This document shows, piece by piece, positions 46,977 to 57,903 of a stretch of DNA of 64,000 bases. Position 1 is the first letter of the stretch, and each line of letters begins with the position of its first letter. The notes under the pieces are model-generated. The model worked only from the letters and a program-made list of their open reading frames with translations. It had not been told where the DNA came from and did not search any database. The translations under genes were made by a program, and so were the position numbers. The stretch comes from Pseudomonadota bacterium (GTDB lineage: Bacteria; Pseudomonadota; Gammaproteobacteria; Steroidobacterales; Steroidobacteraceae): NCBI GenBank assembly GCA_021805275.1, contig JAJZFQ010000200.1, positions 35,621 to 99,620 on the forward strand, in the 5' to 3' direction.

Positions 46977-47177
46977 TCAGCGGCGCAGCGTGTACTCCGC
47001 GCCGCAGTATGGGCACTTGACCCAACCGGTCTGCTCGATCGGCAGATACACCCGCGGATGGGAATTCCACAGCTGCATCTGCGGCATGGGGCAGGACAGG
47101 GGCAGGTCCTGCAGGCCCACTTCGTACTGATGCTGGGCATTCGGCTGGATCAGAGGCTGCGCGGCGGCTGCGGCCAT
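46977..47177 (-). CDS. Zinc-finger domain protein (zf-CHCC type)
   Basis: 66-residue protein with one CHCC zinc finger: Cys29, His40, Cys55 and Cys58 in 'LSCPMPQMQLWNSHPRVYLPI' and 'KCPYCGAEYTL'. Related to the mitochondrial complex I subunit NDUFS6 finger; bacterial roles are unknown. The N-terminus is Ala/Gln-rich. AAGGA lies eight bases before the ATG. It sits next to waaA in many gamma- and betaproteobacteria. Only six bases separate it from the convergent waaA. Confidence 0.88.
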   Translation of the reverse strand: MAAAAAQPLIQPNAQHQYEVGLQDLPLSCPMPQMQLWNSHPRVYLPIEQTGWVKCPYCGAEYTLRR

Positions 47178-47243
47178 GTCGGGTCCTTGCGCTCGGAGTC
47201 GGTGAAGCGGGCATTATACCGGCCGGACACGGCTTCTCGCGCC

Positions 47244-50102
47244 TCAGTCCGGGGCGCCGCCGAAGGTGGCCTGCCAGATGGCGCTCACCGCGGCGCGCTC
47301 GGCGGGGAAGGTCTCGGCCGGCACCCGCTCGGCGCCGCCGGCGAGCGCCAGATGATGGCGGCAGGTCCGGTAGGCGCGGTAGGCGCCGCTCAGGGTGTCC
47401 ACCGTCGATTGCGGCACCAGGTTCGCCGAGGCCACGGACTCGAGCTGGCGGATGGTATCGGCATACAGCGCCACCGGGGGGTACTCGCGCGCCCACTTCA
47501 GCGCCCAGTACTGCGCCAGGAATTCGATGTCCGCGATGCCGCCGGCATCGTTCTTCAGGTCCATCCAGCCGGCCTCGCCCTTGGAGCGCTCGCGCCGCAT
47601 CCGCTCGCGCATCGCGCGGACGTCCTCGTGCAGCTGCTCCCGGCGTACGCTGAAGCGCAGCACCTCGAGGCGGATGCGCTCGAACTCGGCGCACAGCTCG
47701 CGCGAGCCGGCCACCGCGCGGGCGTGCAGCAGCGCCTGATGCTCCCAGGTCCACGCCTCGCGCCGCTGGTATTCGGCGAAGGCATCGATTTGCGTGACCA
47801 GCAGCCCGCCCTTGCCGCTCGGGCGCAGCCGCACGTCCACCTCGTACAGTCGGCCGGCCGCCGAGTGCATGGTGAGCAGATGCACGACGCGCTGCACGAG
47901 ACGGACGAAGAAGATCTGATTGTCTATCGGCCGCTCGCCGAGGGTCTCCTGGCACTCACCGCGCGAGTCGTGCAGGAACACCAGATCGAGGTCCGAGCCG
48001 TAGCCGAGCTCCATGCCGCCGAGCTTGCCGTAACCGACCGCGCAGACGCGCACCGGCCGGTGCTCCTCCCCGCAGCACGGCACGCCGAACTGCGCGCTGA
48101 TCTGCTGCCAGCCGAGCGTGAGCGCCCGATCGAGGATGATCTCGGCAATCTCGGTCAGCCGGTCGCTGACGCGCATCACCGCTAGCCGCTCGGACAGGTC
48201 CGCCACCGCCACGCGGAACACCGCGGCGCGCTGGAAATGGCACAGCGCCTCGACTTGGCGCTCGGGGTCCTCGCGGTCGACCCGCTCGAGCGCAGTATCG
48301 AGTTCACGCTCCAGTTCGGCACGTTCCGGCAGCTTCTCGAAGGCGCGTTCGTCGATGAACTCATCGAGCAGCAGCGGGTGCTCGGCAATCTGCCGCGCCA
48401 GGAACTCCCCCCGCCGGCAGATCTCCACCAGCCGCACGCGCGCGGCTGGACTTTCGCTGAGCAGAGCGAAGTACGCCGAGCGCTTGCCCATGGCCTCGAG
48501 GATCGAGAGGATGCGCCGCAGCACCGTCAGCTGCTCCTCGCCGCCGGGAATTGCCGCCGCGATCTGTCCGAGCAGCGGCCCGAGCAGCACCTGCAGGCGG
48601 TGCCGGCCAGGCTCATCCAGCCGGCGCACCAGCGTCGAGCCGCGCAGCTCGAGCAGCCGGCGGACCGCCTCGGCCGCCGAAATGAACCCGGCCTCGGCGA
48701 GCGACTCGGTGAGCGAGGCGGTCTCGGCAGGATCGTCCCAGCCACGCCCCAGATCGATTCGCACGCCCGCGCGACCGCCGTGCGTACCGCCGAACATCAG
48801 CCGCTGGAAGTGCCGGACGACGTGTTGGCGGTGACCCTCGAGCTCACGCCTCAGCGCCGACCAGTCGGCCACCCCCATCGCCACAGCGATCCGCTCGCGT
48901 GCGAGCGGGTCCTCCGGCAGCTGGTGCACCTGGCGGTCCCCGAGCATCTGCAGGGCGTTCTCCACGCAACGCAGATACCGGTACGCCTCGGTCAGTTCCC
49001 GGACCGCACCACCCGGCAGGATGCGCCCTTCGCCGAGCAGCGCGAGCGCCCCCAGAAGCGAGGCGGTCTGCAGCCGCGGGTCGCGCCCGCCGCGCAACAG
49101 CTGGAAGGTCTGGACGATGAATTCGATCTCGCGAATGCCTCCCGGGCCGAGCTTGACGTGTCCGGCCAGTTCGCGACGCACCACCTCGCGCTCGATGAGC
49201 GCCTTCATCTCGCGCAGACTCTCGAACACGCCGTAGTCGAGATACCGGCGGTACACAAAGGGACGCAACGCACCGGCCCGGATCTCGGCAAAGCGCTCCG
49301 CGCCGCTCACCGCACGCGCCTTCACGTACGCGTAGCGTTCCCAGTCCCGGCCATGCAGCGGCAGGTAGTCCTCCAGGGCGGCGAAGCTGGTCACGAGCGG
49401 GCCGCTGTCGCCGAACGGCCGCAGGCGCAGATCGACTCTGAGCACCATGCCCTCTGCCGTGGGTGATTCCAGCAGCCGGATCATTCCCTGGCCGAGCCGC
49501 GTGAAGAACTCCTCGTTGCTGATTGGCCGGGGCCCGTCCGTCTCGCCATGCTCGGGAAAGAGCAGCACCAGGTCGACGTCGGAGGAGAAATTCAGCTCGC
49601 GGCCGCCGAGCTTGCCCATGGCCACCACGACCAGCGGCTGGCGCTCACCGTCTGGGCCGCGCGGCTCGCCGTAGCGCGCCACCAGCTGCGCGCGCGCGTA
49701 ATCGAGGCACACCGTGATCGCCGCATCGGCAAAATCGGATGACTCGCTGAGTGTCTCCTCGATGCCGGCCCAGCCGGCAAGCGCCCGCCAGGCGATGCGC
49801 ACCAGCTCGCGCCGTCGCCAGCGGCGCAACGCCGCGAGCATGTCGGCCTCGCTGCCCGTCCCGGCCGGCGCCCGACGCGCCGCTTCGGCCGGCTCGAGGG
49901 GCCGCTGCAACCCGAAGCGCTCGATCAGCTCCGGCAGCAGGCCCGGATCCCGGACGCACGCTTCGGCGACGAAGTCGCTCGCGGCGAACACCCGCGGCAG
50001 CGTCACGGCGAACTCGGGCGCGAGCGTTGCGCGCAATCCGGGCGCGGCTGCTTCGAGGGCCTGCAGGTGCCGTTGCAGGCACTCGTCGAGCATGTCGGTC
50101 AT
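47244..50102 (-). CDS. glnE: Bifunctional glutamine synthetase adenylyltransferase/deadenylylase
   Basis: Adjusts glutamine synthetase by adding or removing AMP in response to PII and glutamine. The 952 residues have two nucleotidyltransferase domains, each with its signature: 'GKLGGRELNFSSDVDLVLLF' in the N-terminal deadenylylase half (about 171-190) and 'GKLGGMELGYGSDLDLVFLHD' in the C-terminal adenylylase half. The length matches the full enzyme. The start at 50102 gives 'MTDMLDECL'; ATG 50093 is an alternative. Nitrogen control also features in this window through rpoN. Confidence 0.96.
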   Translation of the reverse strand: MTDMLDECLQRHLQALEAAAPGLRATLAPEFAVTLPRVFAASDFVAEACVRDPGLLPELIERFGLQRPLEPAEAARRAPAGTGSEADMLAALRRWRRRELVRIAWRALAGWAGIEETLSESSDFADAAITVCLDYARAQLVARYGEPRGPDGERQPLVVVAMGKLGGRELNFSSDVDLVLLFPEHGETDGPRPISNEEFFTRLGQGMIRLLESPTAEGMVLRVDLRLRPFGDSGPLVTSFAALEDYLPLHGRDWERYAYVKARAVSGAERFAEIRAGALRPFVYRRYLDYGVFESLREMKALIEREVVRRELAGHVKLGPGGIREIEFIVQTFQLLRGGRDPRLQTASLLGALALLGEGRILPGGAVRELTEAYRYLRCVENALQMLGDRQVHQLPEDPLARERIAVAMGVADWSALRRELEGHRQHVVRHFQRLMFGGTHGGRAGVRIDLGRGWDDPAETASLTESLAEAGFISAAEAVRRLLELRGSTLVRRLDEPGRHRLQVLLGPLLGQIAAAIPGGEEQLTVLRRILSILEAMGKRSAYFALLSESPAARVRLVEICRRGEFLARQIAEHPLLLDEFIDERAFEKLPERAELERELDTALERVDREDPERQVEALCHFQRAAVFRVAVADLSERLAVMRVSDRLTEIAEIILDRALTLGWQQISAQFGVPCCGEEHRPVRVCAVGYGKLGGMELGYGSDLDLVFLHDSRGECQETLGERPIDNQIFFVRLVQRVVHLLTMHSAAGRLYEVDVRLRPSGKGGLLVTQIDAFAEYQRREAWTWEHQALLHARAVAGSRELCAEFERIRLEVLRFSVRREQLHEDVRAMRERMRRERSKGEAGWMDLKNDAGGIADIEFLAQYWALKWAREYPPVALYADTIRQLESVASANLVPQSTVDTLSGAYRAYRTCRHHLALAGGAERVPAETFPAERAAVSAIWQATFGGAPD

Positions 50103-50207
50103 GGGGTCTCATACAGCCCGATGCCGCCCGGAATTGCAAGACAGACACAACGATGTTGGGTGGCGGCAACAGCACGCCGGCAACGCGCTACGCAGCCGCG
50201 GCGCGAG

Positions 50208-50227
50208 TTGTCTCGCACGCGAGACAA
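50208..50227. repeat. 9-bp inverted repeat upstream of glnE
   Basis: TTGTCTCGC (50208-50216), two-base centre, and the exact complement (50219-50227). It lies about 105 bases before the glnE start and beside the groEL terminator. It could be a regulator site for glnE or part of the terminator region. Confidence 0.45.
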
Positions 50228-50254
50228 AAAAAAGCCCCGCTATTGCGGGGCTTT
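50226..50254 (-). terminator. Rho-independent terminator of groES-groEL
   Basis: On the minus strand a 10-bp perfect stem (AAAGCCCCGC with its complement, 50231-50254), a four-base loop and then a run of T (50226-50230 and into the stem). Classical intrinsic terminator, about 140 bases after the groEL stop. Confidence 0.9.
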
Positions 50255-50346
50255 GAGGATTGCGCGGAATAGGGGGGTCTTGATCCGCGTCTTTCAGGAC
50301 TGTCCCCGCTTTGGGGTCGGGCACAATCCCTAACCGATGTTGAGAT

Positions 50347-50377
50347 GGTATCGATTCCATCCGCTGGAATCGATACC
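50347..50377. repeat. 13-bp perfect inverted repeat after groEL
   Basis: GGTATCGATTCCA (50347-50359) and its complement (50365-50377) flank a five-base loop, 16 bases past the groEL stop. No U-tract follows. It would form a stable 3' hairpin on the groEL mRNA. Confidence 0.75.
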
Positions 50378-50392
50378 TCTTTAGAGGGGTCC

Positions 50393-52338
<1,946 letters not shown>

Positions 52339-52390
52339 GGTGAACGCTCCTTAAAAGACCGATGGGTGTTAAGTTAATGCCGCAGGAGAG

Positions 52391-52423
52391 TTATTAGCAC
52401 TCTACCTGCGTGGCTGCTAATAA
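52391..52423 (-). promoter_or_regulatory. CIRCE operator (HrcA site) of groES-groEL
   Basis: TTAGCACTC (52394-52402), nine bases, then GGCTGCTAA (52412-52420). The left half matches CIRCE perfectly; the right half differs from GAGTGCTAA at two positions. The palindrome is extended outside as TTATTAGCA/TGCTAATAA. HrcA repression in the absence of heat shock is therefore likely; hrcA is not in the window. Confidence 0.85.
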
Positions 52424-52447
52424 TAGGTGCGCGACGCCGATTTTCAA
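52420..52447 (-). promoter_or_regulatory. groES-groEL promoter overlapping CIRCE
   Basis: On the minus strand TTGAAA (52442-52447) and TATTAT (52420-52425) are 16 bases apart, a good sigma-70 promoter. The -10 abuts the CIRCE palindrome. I see no clear sigma-32 -10 (CCCCAT-like). Confidence 0.65.
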
Positions 52448-52527
52448 CCCCCCGGACGGGCCATTTTTTGGCGATCCCCTACCGGACCCGGCGCCCGGCG
52501 GCATTCTCCGCTCTCTTAGAATGAGTC

Positions 52528-52533
52528 TATAAT
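52528..52533 (+). promoter_or_regulatory. Perfect -10 box touching cutA start
   Basis: TATAAT three bases before the cutA ATG. No ribosome site fits between them. Either the mRNA is leaderless or nearly so, or the match is fortuitous. Confidence 0.4.
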
Positions 52534-52536
52534 GCG

Positions 52537-52866
52537 ATGATTCAAGCCACCGCGGAATTCCTCTTGGTCCTGACCACCTGCCCGGATGAGGCCGTCGCGG
52601 CTCGTATCGCCGGGGAACTGGTCGAGGGGCGGCTCGCCGCCTGTGTGAACCGCCAGCCGGTGCGCTCCACCTACCGCTGGCAGGAGCGCCTCGAGGATGA
52701 ACCCGAGGTGCTGCTGTACATCAAAACTCGGCAGGACCGCTTCGCGGAGCTCGAAATGCGCCTCAAATCGCTGCATCCTTACGCGGTGCCGGAAATCATT
52801 GCCCTACCCCTGGCGGCTGGGTCGGCCGCCTATCTCGCCTGGCTCAGCGCCGCGGTGACACCGTGA
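52537..52866 (+). CDS. cutA: Divalent-cation tolerance protein CutA
   Basis: Small trimeric signalling-like protein linked to copper tolerance. The 109 residues 'EFLLVLTTCPDEAVAARIAGELVEGRLAACVNRQPVRSTYRWQ' and 'EVLLYIKTR', 'HPYAVPEIIALPL', 'YLAWL' cover the family pattern. The start codon is directly after a TATAAT box. The next gene, dsbD, begins within its stop codon (GTGA), a conserved pairing. Confidence 0.94.
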   Translation: MIQATAEFLLVLTTCPDEAVAARIAGELVEGRLAACVNRQPVRSTYRWQERLEDEPEVLLYIKTRQDRFAELEMRLKSLHPYAVPEIIALPLAAGSAAYLAWLSAAVTP

Positions 52867-54749
52867 GGTCACGCCCGGTGCTCGATCGCCGGCCGGCTCG
52901 CTTCACCGTGCTGATCCTGGGCCTGGCCCTGCTGGGCGTCCTCGGGAGCCGGGCCTCGGCGGCGAGCCCGCCCGCGCTCTCGGCGGGAGTGCTCGCGGCT
53001 CTGCAGGCCAGCCAGAGCGCCAACCCGAAATTCCCCCCGCCGGACGAGGTGTTTCATCTCACCGCCGAACCCGGCGCGCGGCGGATTCACCTGTCCTGGA
53101 CCATCCGCCCGGGCTTCTACCTGTACCGCGCGCGCATCCACGTCGAGGGACTCTCGGGCACGCTGATCGGCCCGCTCGCACTGCCGCCCGGCATCCTCAA
53201 GGTGGATCCGTACTTCGGACGGGAGCAGATCTATCGCAACGCGATCACCGCGGAACTGCCGGTGACTCGCGGGACACGCGCCGCGCCACAGGACGCCTCT
53301 CTCGCGGTGACCTACCAGGGCTGTGCCGATGCGGGGCTGTGCTATCCGCCGATCACGCACACGCTCACCGTCGCGCTGCCCGGCAGCGGGGCGGGCGCAG
53401 CGCCCGCCAGCACCGGCCGGCCCACGGCCACGAGGGGCCCGACCACGCGAGCACCGGGCGCACCGGCGAGCCAGAGCCGCTTTGCCGCACTGGTGCGCTC
53501 CGGGAACCTTCTCATGATGCTCGGGGCGTTTTACCTCGCTGGCCTGGCGCTGGCCTTCACGCCCTGCTGCCTGCCGATGATTCCGATTCTCTCGGGGCTG
53601 ATCGCCGGTGGGCGCTCCCTCGGCACCGGGCGCTCAGTGCTGCTCTCGAGCGCGTACGTGCTCGGGATGGCCTTCACCTACACGCTGGCAGGACTCGCCG
53701 CGGCGGCGGCTGGCGGGGAAATCCAGGCGGCCTTCCAGCAGCCCTGGATTCTCTCGGCTTTTGCAGCGCTGCTTGGGGCGATGGGGCTCTCGATGCTCGG
53801 GCTGTTCACGGTGCAGATGCCCGCAACGCTGCAGACCCGCCTGGCGGAGATGAGCAACCGGCGCACCGCCGGCAGCCTCGGGGGCGTTGCAGCGATGGGC
53901 GCGCTCTCGGCGCTGATCGTCACCACCTGCGTGGCCCCGGCGCTCGTCGGGGCGCTCGCCGTCATCGGCCAGTCGGGCCAGGTGCTGCGCGGTGGAGCGG
54001 CGCTGTTCGCGCTCAGCCTGGGTATGGGCACCCCGCTGCTGGCCGTGGGGGCCTCGGCGGGGCGGCTGCTACCGAAGGCCGGCGCGTGGATGGCGCTGGT
54101 GAAGAAGCTCTTCGGCGCGATGATGCTCGGGGTCGCCGTCTGGATGCTGGCGCGTCTGCTGCCGGCGCGCCTGACGCTCGCCCTGTGGGCCGTGCCGGCG
54201 CTCGGCGCGGCCTGGGCCCTGGCCTCGGAAGCGGCCCGACTGCGCGGCCGCGCGCCGCTACGCATCGCCGGCGGCCTCACCGCCGCCTATGCTCTGGTGC
54301 TGCTGGCGGGGGCGGCCCTCGGCAGTACCAATCCGCTCACACCGCTGTCCGGCCCCGGCGCTCCGCCGACGCTGCGCTTCACGCCCATCCGCTCGGTCGC
54401 CGGCCTGCAGCGGGCCGTGCTTGCCGCGGCGGCGCGCCACCAGACGGTCATGCTCGACTTCTACGCCGACTGGTGCACCTCATGTAAGGAGATGGAAGCG
54501 ACGACCTTCACCAATCCCGCGGTGCGCCGGGCACTGGCTCACACGCTGCTGCTGCGCGCCGACGTGACGGCCGATGACGCGGACGACCAGGCGCTGCTGA
54601 GGCACTTCGGCATCTACGGCCCACCGACCATCGCCTTCTACAACCGCGAGGGCCAGGAGGACAGCCGCGAGCGCATCGTCGGCTACCTCGACGCGCGCGC
54701 CTTCCTGCGCCGCCTGCGTGCCGCCTTCACCGGCCGGCCCGCCGCATGA
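52863..54749 (+). CDS. dsbD: Thiol:disulfide interchange protein DsbD
   Basis: Carries electrons across the inner membrane to periplasmic thiol proteins. The 628 residues comprise a signal/anchor (about 12-34), the periplasmic alpha domain with Cys154 and Cys160 ('YQGCADAGLCYPP'), eight transmembrane helices with Cys235-Cys236 ('AFTPCCLPMIPIL') and a second cysteine in 'VTTCVAPAL', and a C-terminal thioredoxin-like gamma domain with 'WCTSCKEME' (Cys538, Cys541). The GTG start overlaps the cutA stop by four bases. Its stop overlaps the tlpA-like gene by ATGA. Confidence 0.96.
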   Translation: MRSRPVLDRRPARFTVLILGLALLGVLGSRASAASPPALSAGVLAALQASQSANPKFPPPDEVFHLTAEPGARRIHLSWTIRPGFYLYRARIHVEGLSGTLIGPLALPPGILKVDPYFGREQIYRNAITAELPVTRGTRAAPQDASLAVTYQGCADAGLCYPPITHTLTVALPGSGAGAAPASTGRPTATRGPTTRAPGAPASQSRFAALVRSGNLLMMLGAFYLAGLALAFTPCCLPMIPILSGLIAGGRSLGTGRSVLLSSAYVLGMAFTYTLAGLAAAAAGGEIQAAFQQPWILSAFAALLGAMGLSMLGLFTVQMPATLQTRLAEMSNRRTAGSLGGVAAMGALSALIVTTCVAPALVGALAVIGQSGQVLRGGAALFALSLGMGTPLLAVGASAGRLLPKAGAWMALVKKLFGAMMLGVAVWMLARLLPARLTLALWAVPALGAAWALASEAARLRGRAPLRIAGGLTAAYALVLLAGAALGSTNPLTPLSGPGAPPTLRFTPIRSVAGLQRAVLAAAARHQTVMLDFYADWCTSCKEMEATTFTNPAVRRALAHTLLLRADVTADDADDQALLRHFGIYGPPTIAFYNREGQEDSRERIVGYLDARAFLRRLRAAFTGRPAA

Positions 54750-55444
54750 GGCGCGCCCGCGCAGTGCTGCGGGGCGCACTCGCCGCGGGACTCATCCTGG
54801 CCGCCGGGGCGGCAGGCTTTGCGCTGCGCGCGGCGCACGGACCGGCCGGAGGCGTGCTGGCGCAGACCCATCCGCCCCGCGCCGCGGTCGAAGCGCAGCA
54901 CGCCGGTCCGCCGCGCCGGACGGCTCCGCCCGATACCCTGCCGGACATCGCGTTTCAGGGCCGCCAGGGCACACCGCGCCGGCTGTCCGACTGGCGGGGT
55001 CATCCGCTGCTGGTGAATTTCTGGGCGCCCTGGTGCTCGCCGTGCCGGGCGGAAATCCCGCTGCTCGAGCAGCTCGCCCGCGCCAGGCCCGACGGCCTCG
55101 AGGTGATCGGAGTGGCCGTGGACGGGCGGGCCGCGGTCCTGCGCTACGCGCAGCACGCCGGAATCCGCTATCCTCTGCTCATTGGGCTGCGCCCCGGGAT
55201 GCGGGCGATGCGGGCCCTGGGCATCTCGGCGGTCTTTCCGCTCTCGGTGTTCGTCGATGCGCGAGGTCGGATCGTGACCTCCCGGCTGGGTCAGCTGCAC
55301 GCGGCGCAAACCCGGGTGATCCTGGAGCGGATCGCCGCGCTCGACGCCGGCCGCATCGACCTCAAGACCGCCCGGCAGCAGATCGAGGCGGGCCTTGCGC
55401 AGCTGGCCGCGCCCCAGGCCACTAATCCGCCAATTTCGACCTGA
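54746..55444 (+). CDS. TlpA-family thiol-disulfide reductase
   Basis: Membrane-tethered periplasmic thioredoxin of 232 residues. A hydrophobic N-terminal segment (about 9-28) is followed by a Pro/Ala-rich linker and a TlpA-like domain ('[44 protein letters not shown]') with Cys97 and Cys100. The cis-Pro region is '[15 protein letters not shown]'. The start overlaps the dsbD stop, so DsbD is its probable electron donor; haem lipoprotein maturation or general reduction are possible roles. Confidence 0.9.
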   Translation: MRRARAVLRGALAAGLILAAGAAGFALRAAHGPAGGVLAQTHPPRAAVEAQHAGPPRRTAPPDTLPDIAFQGRQGTPRRLSDWRGHPLLVNFWAPWCSPCRAEIPLLEQLARARPDGLEVIGVAVDGRAAVLRYAQHAGIRYPLLIGLRPGMRAMRALGISAVFPLSVFVDARGRIVTSRLGQLHAAQTRVILERIAALDAGRIDLKTARQQIEAGLAQLAAPQATNPPIST

Positions 55445-55535
55445 TCCCGGCCGTTCCCGACGAATTCCGCCCATTTTTGGTGGAATTAGGGTAAATTGCC
55501 CGCGCAACCCGCGCCGAAGCCTCCTCATTTTCGTC

Positions 55536-55991
55536 ATGACACGCCTGCTGCTGCTGAACGGCCCGAATCTCAATCTGCTCGGCACGCGCGAGCCAGAGAT
55601 TTACGGAGCAGACACGCTCGAGGCGATCGAGGAGCGCGCGCGGCAGTGCGCGCAGGAGGCGGGGTGCGAGCTGCAGTGCTTCCAGAGCAACGCCGAGCAC
55701 GCACTGCTCGAACGCATCCACCAGGCGGCCACCGAAGCGGTGGGCTGCCTGATCTTCAATCCCGGGGCCTTTACCCACACGAGCGTCGCGCTGCGCGATG
55801 CGGTGCTGGCGGTGCATCTGCCGCTGATCGAGGTGCACCTGTCCAATCCGCACAGCCGTGAGCCGTTCCGCCACCGGTCCTATTTTTCCGACATCGCCGT
55901 CGGGGTCATCGCGGGCTTTGGCGCCCTGGGCTACGAGCTCGCCGTGCGCGCCGCCGCGCGGCACCTCGCCCGCTCGCCGCATACCCGCTGA
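55536..55991 (+). CDS. aroQ: 3-dehydroquinate dehydratase, type II
   Basis: Dehydrates 3-dehydroquinate in the shikimate pathway. The 151 residues have '[20 protein letters not shown]' with Arg18 and catalytic Tyr23, '[16 protein letters not shown]', '[16 protein letters not shown]' and '[20 protein letters not shown]' (catalytic His and substrate loop). The ATG at 55536 is canonical. The aroQ-accB-accC order is conserved in gammaproteobacteria. Confidence 0.97.
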   Translation: MTRLLLLNGPNLNLLGTREPEIYGADTLEAIEERARQCAQEAGCELQCFQSNAEHALLERIHQAATEAVGCLIFNPGAFTHTSVALRDAVLAVHLPLIEVHLSNPHSREPFRHRSYFSDIAVGVIAGFGALGYELAVRAAARHLARSPHTR

Positions 55992-56044
55992 GCCCGACGG
56001 CACATCGTTGCACACTGTCCGACGCGTCAAGGGGGCTTGCCCAC

Positions 56045-56491
56045 ATGGACATTCGTAAAATCAAAAAATTGATCGAGCTGCTGGAGGAGTCCGGCATCGC
56101 GGAAATCGAGATCAAGGAAGGCGAGGAGGCGGTGCGTATCAGCCGCATGCCGACCGGCAACGCCCTGGTGCATGCCGTGCCGCAGATCGCCGCAGCGGTC
56201 CCGGCCGCGCCTCCCCCGGCCGCGGCGGCCGAAGCGGCCGCCAAGCCGCGCCCCAACGAGCACGTGATCACCGCGCCCATGGTCGGAACGTTCTACGCGG
56301 CCCAGACGCCCGGCGCGAAGCCCTTCGTGGACATCGGCGATGAGATCAAGGTCGGGCAGGTTCTGTGCATCATCGAGGCGATGAAGATGATGAATCAGAT
56401 CGAGGCGGACCGCTCCGGCCGCGTCACCTCGATCATGGCGCGCAACGGCGATCCGGTCGAATACGGTCAACCGCTGTTCGTCATCGAATAG
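56045..56491 (+). CDS. accB: Biotin carboxyl carrier protein of acetyl-CoA carboxylase
   Basis: Carries biotin between the carboxylase and transferase of acetyl-CoA carboxylase. The 148 residues have an N-terminal helical segment ('[28 protein letters not shown]'), an Ala/Pro linker (about 45-68) and the biotinyl domain with Lys114 in 'EAMKMMNQI'. It is 53 bases after aroQ and seven bases before accC. Confidence 0.98.
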   Translation: MDIRKIKKLIELLEESGIAEIEIKEGEEAVRISRMPTGNALVHAVPQIAAAVPAAPPPAAAAEAAAKPRPNEHVITAPMVGTFYAAQTPGAKPFVDIGDEIKVGQVLCIIEAMKMMNQIEADRSGRVTSIMARNGDPVEYGQPLFVIE

Positions 56492-56498
56492 GCGCATC

Positions 56499-57842
56499 AT
56501 GTTCGAAAAGGTTCTCATCGCCAATCGCGGTGAAATCGCCCTGCGCATCCTGCGGGCCTGCCGCGAGCTCGGCATCAAGACGGTCGCGGTGCATTCGACT
56601 GCCGACTACAGCCTCAAACACGTGCTGCTCGCCGATGAGTCGGTGTGCATCGGCCCGCCGCCCTCGGCGGCCAGCTACCTGAACATGCCGGCGATCATCA
56701 GCGCCGCGGAGGTCACCGACGCCGAGGCGATCCACCCCGGCTACGGCTTTCTCTCCGAGAACGCGGACTTCGCCGAGCGCGTCGAGAACAGCGGATTCAT
56801 ATTCGTCGGCCCGAAGGCCGAGACCATCCGCACCATGGGCGACAAGGTCTCAGCGATCCGGGTGATGAAATCGCACGGCGTACCGTGCGTGCCGGGGTCC
56901 GACGGTCCACTCGGGGATGATCCGGAAGAGAACTTCCGCGTTGCCCGCGACATCGGCTACCCGGTGATCATCAAGGCGTCCGGTGGCGGCGGCGGCCGCG
57001 GCATGCGTGTGGTGCACAGCGACGCCTCCTTGCTGAACTCGATCGGCGTCACGCGCAGCGAGGCGCAGGCGGCCTTCGGCAACGGCCAGGTTTATATGGA
57101 GAAATTCCTGGAACGGCCCCGGCACATCGAGTTCCAGGTCCTGGCCGATCATCACGGCAACGTCATTCACCTGGGCGAGCGCGACTGCTCGATGCAGCGG
57201 CGCCACCAGAAGGTGCTCGAAGAGGCCCCGGCCCCGGGCATCACGCCGCGGCAGCGGCGCATGATGGGCGAGCGGTGCGTGGAGGCCTGCGTGGCCGTCG
57301 GCTACCGCAGCGCCGGGACCCTGGAGTTCCTGTTCCAGGACGGGGAGTTCTACTTCATCGAGATGAACACCCGCATCCAGGTCGAGCACCCGGTCACCGA
57401 GCTGATCACCGGCATCGATCTGGTCAAGACACAGCTGCTGATCGCCGCCGGCGAGCGTCTGCCGTACGTACAGAACGACATCCAGATCCGCGGACACGCC
57501 ATCGAGTGCCGGATCAACGCCGAGGACGCCAAGACGTTCATGCCCTCGCCCGGACCGGTCCGCCTCTGGCATGCGCCGGGCGGCCCCGGCGTACGCGTCG
57601 ACAGCCACGTCTACTCCGGCTACAACGTACCACCGAACTACGACTCGCTGATCGCCAAGCTGATCACCCACGGCGAGACGCGCGAGGCGGCGATCGCGCG
57701 GATGCGCAATGCGCTCGCCGAGATGGTCATCGAGGGCATCAAGACGAACGTCCCGCTGCACCAGGAGATCTGCAACCATGCGGCCTTCCAGAAGGGCGGC
57801 ACCGACATCCACTATCTCGAGCGGCGGCTGGGCCTGAAATGA
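56499..57842 (+). CDS. accC: Acetyl-CoA carboxylase biotin carboxylase subunit
   Basis: ATP-grasp enzyme that carboxylates biotin on AccB. The 447 residues show '[22 protein letters not shown]', '[14 protein letters not shown]', the ATP loop '[16 protein letters not shown]', '[20 protein letters not shown]' and '[16 protein letters not shown]'. Full length. It belongs to the aroQ-accB-accC-prmA unit. Confidence 0.98.
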   Translation: MFEKVLIANRGEIALRILRACRELGIKTVAVHSTADYSLKHVLLADESVCIGPPPSAASYLNMPAIISAAEVTDAEAIHPGYGFLSENADFAERVENSGFIFVGPKAETIRTMGDKVSAIRVMKSHGVPCVPGSDGPLGDDPEENFRVARDIGYPVIIKASGGGGGRGMRVVHSDASLLNSIGVTRSEAQAAFGNGQVYMEKFLERPRHIEFQVLADHHGNVIHLGERDCSMQRRHQKVLEEAPAPGITPRQRRMMGERCVEACVAVGYRSAGTLEFLFQDGEFYFIEMNTRIQVEHPVTELITGIDLVKTQLLIAAGERLPYVQNDIQIRGHAIECRINAEDAKTFMPSPGPVRLWHAPGGPGVRVDSHVYSGYNVPPNYDSLIAKLITHGETREAAIARMRNALAEMVIEGIKTNVPLHQEICNHAAFQKGGTDIHYLERRLGLK

Positions 57843-57903
57843 GGCGGCTGCGCCATCCTGCCCGCGCTCGCGCCTGATGCACCGGCCCGCTCGCGCAGCC
57901 GTC

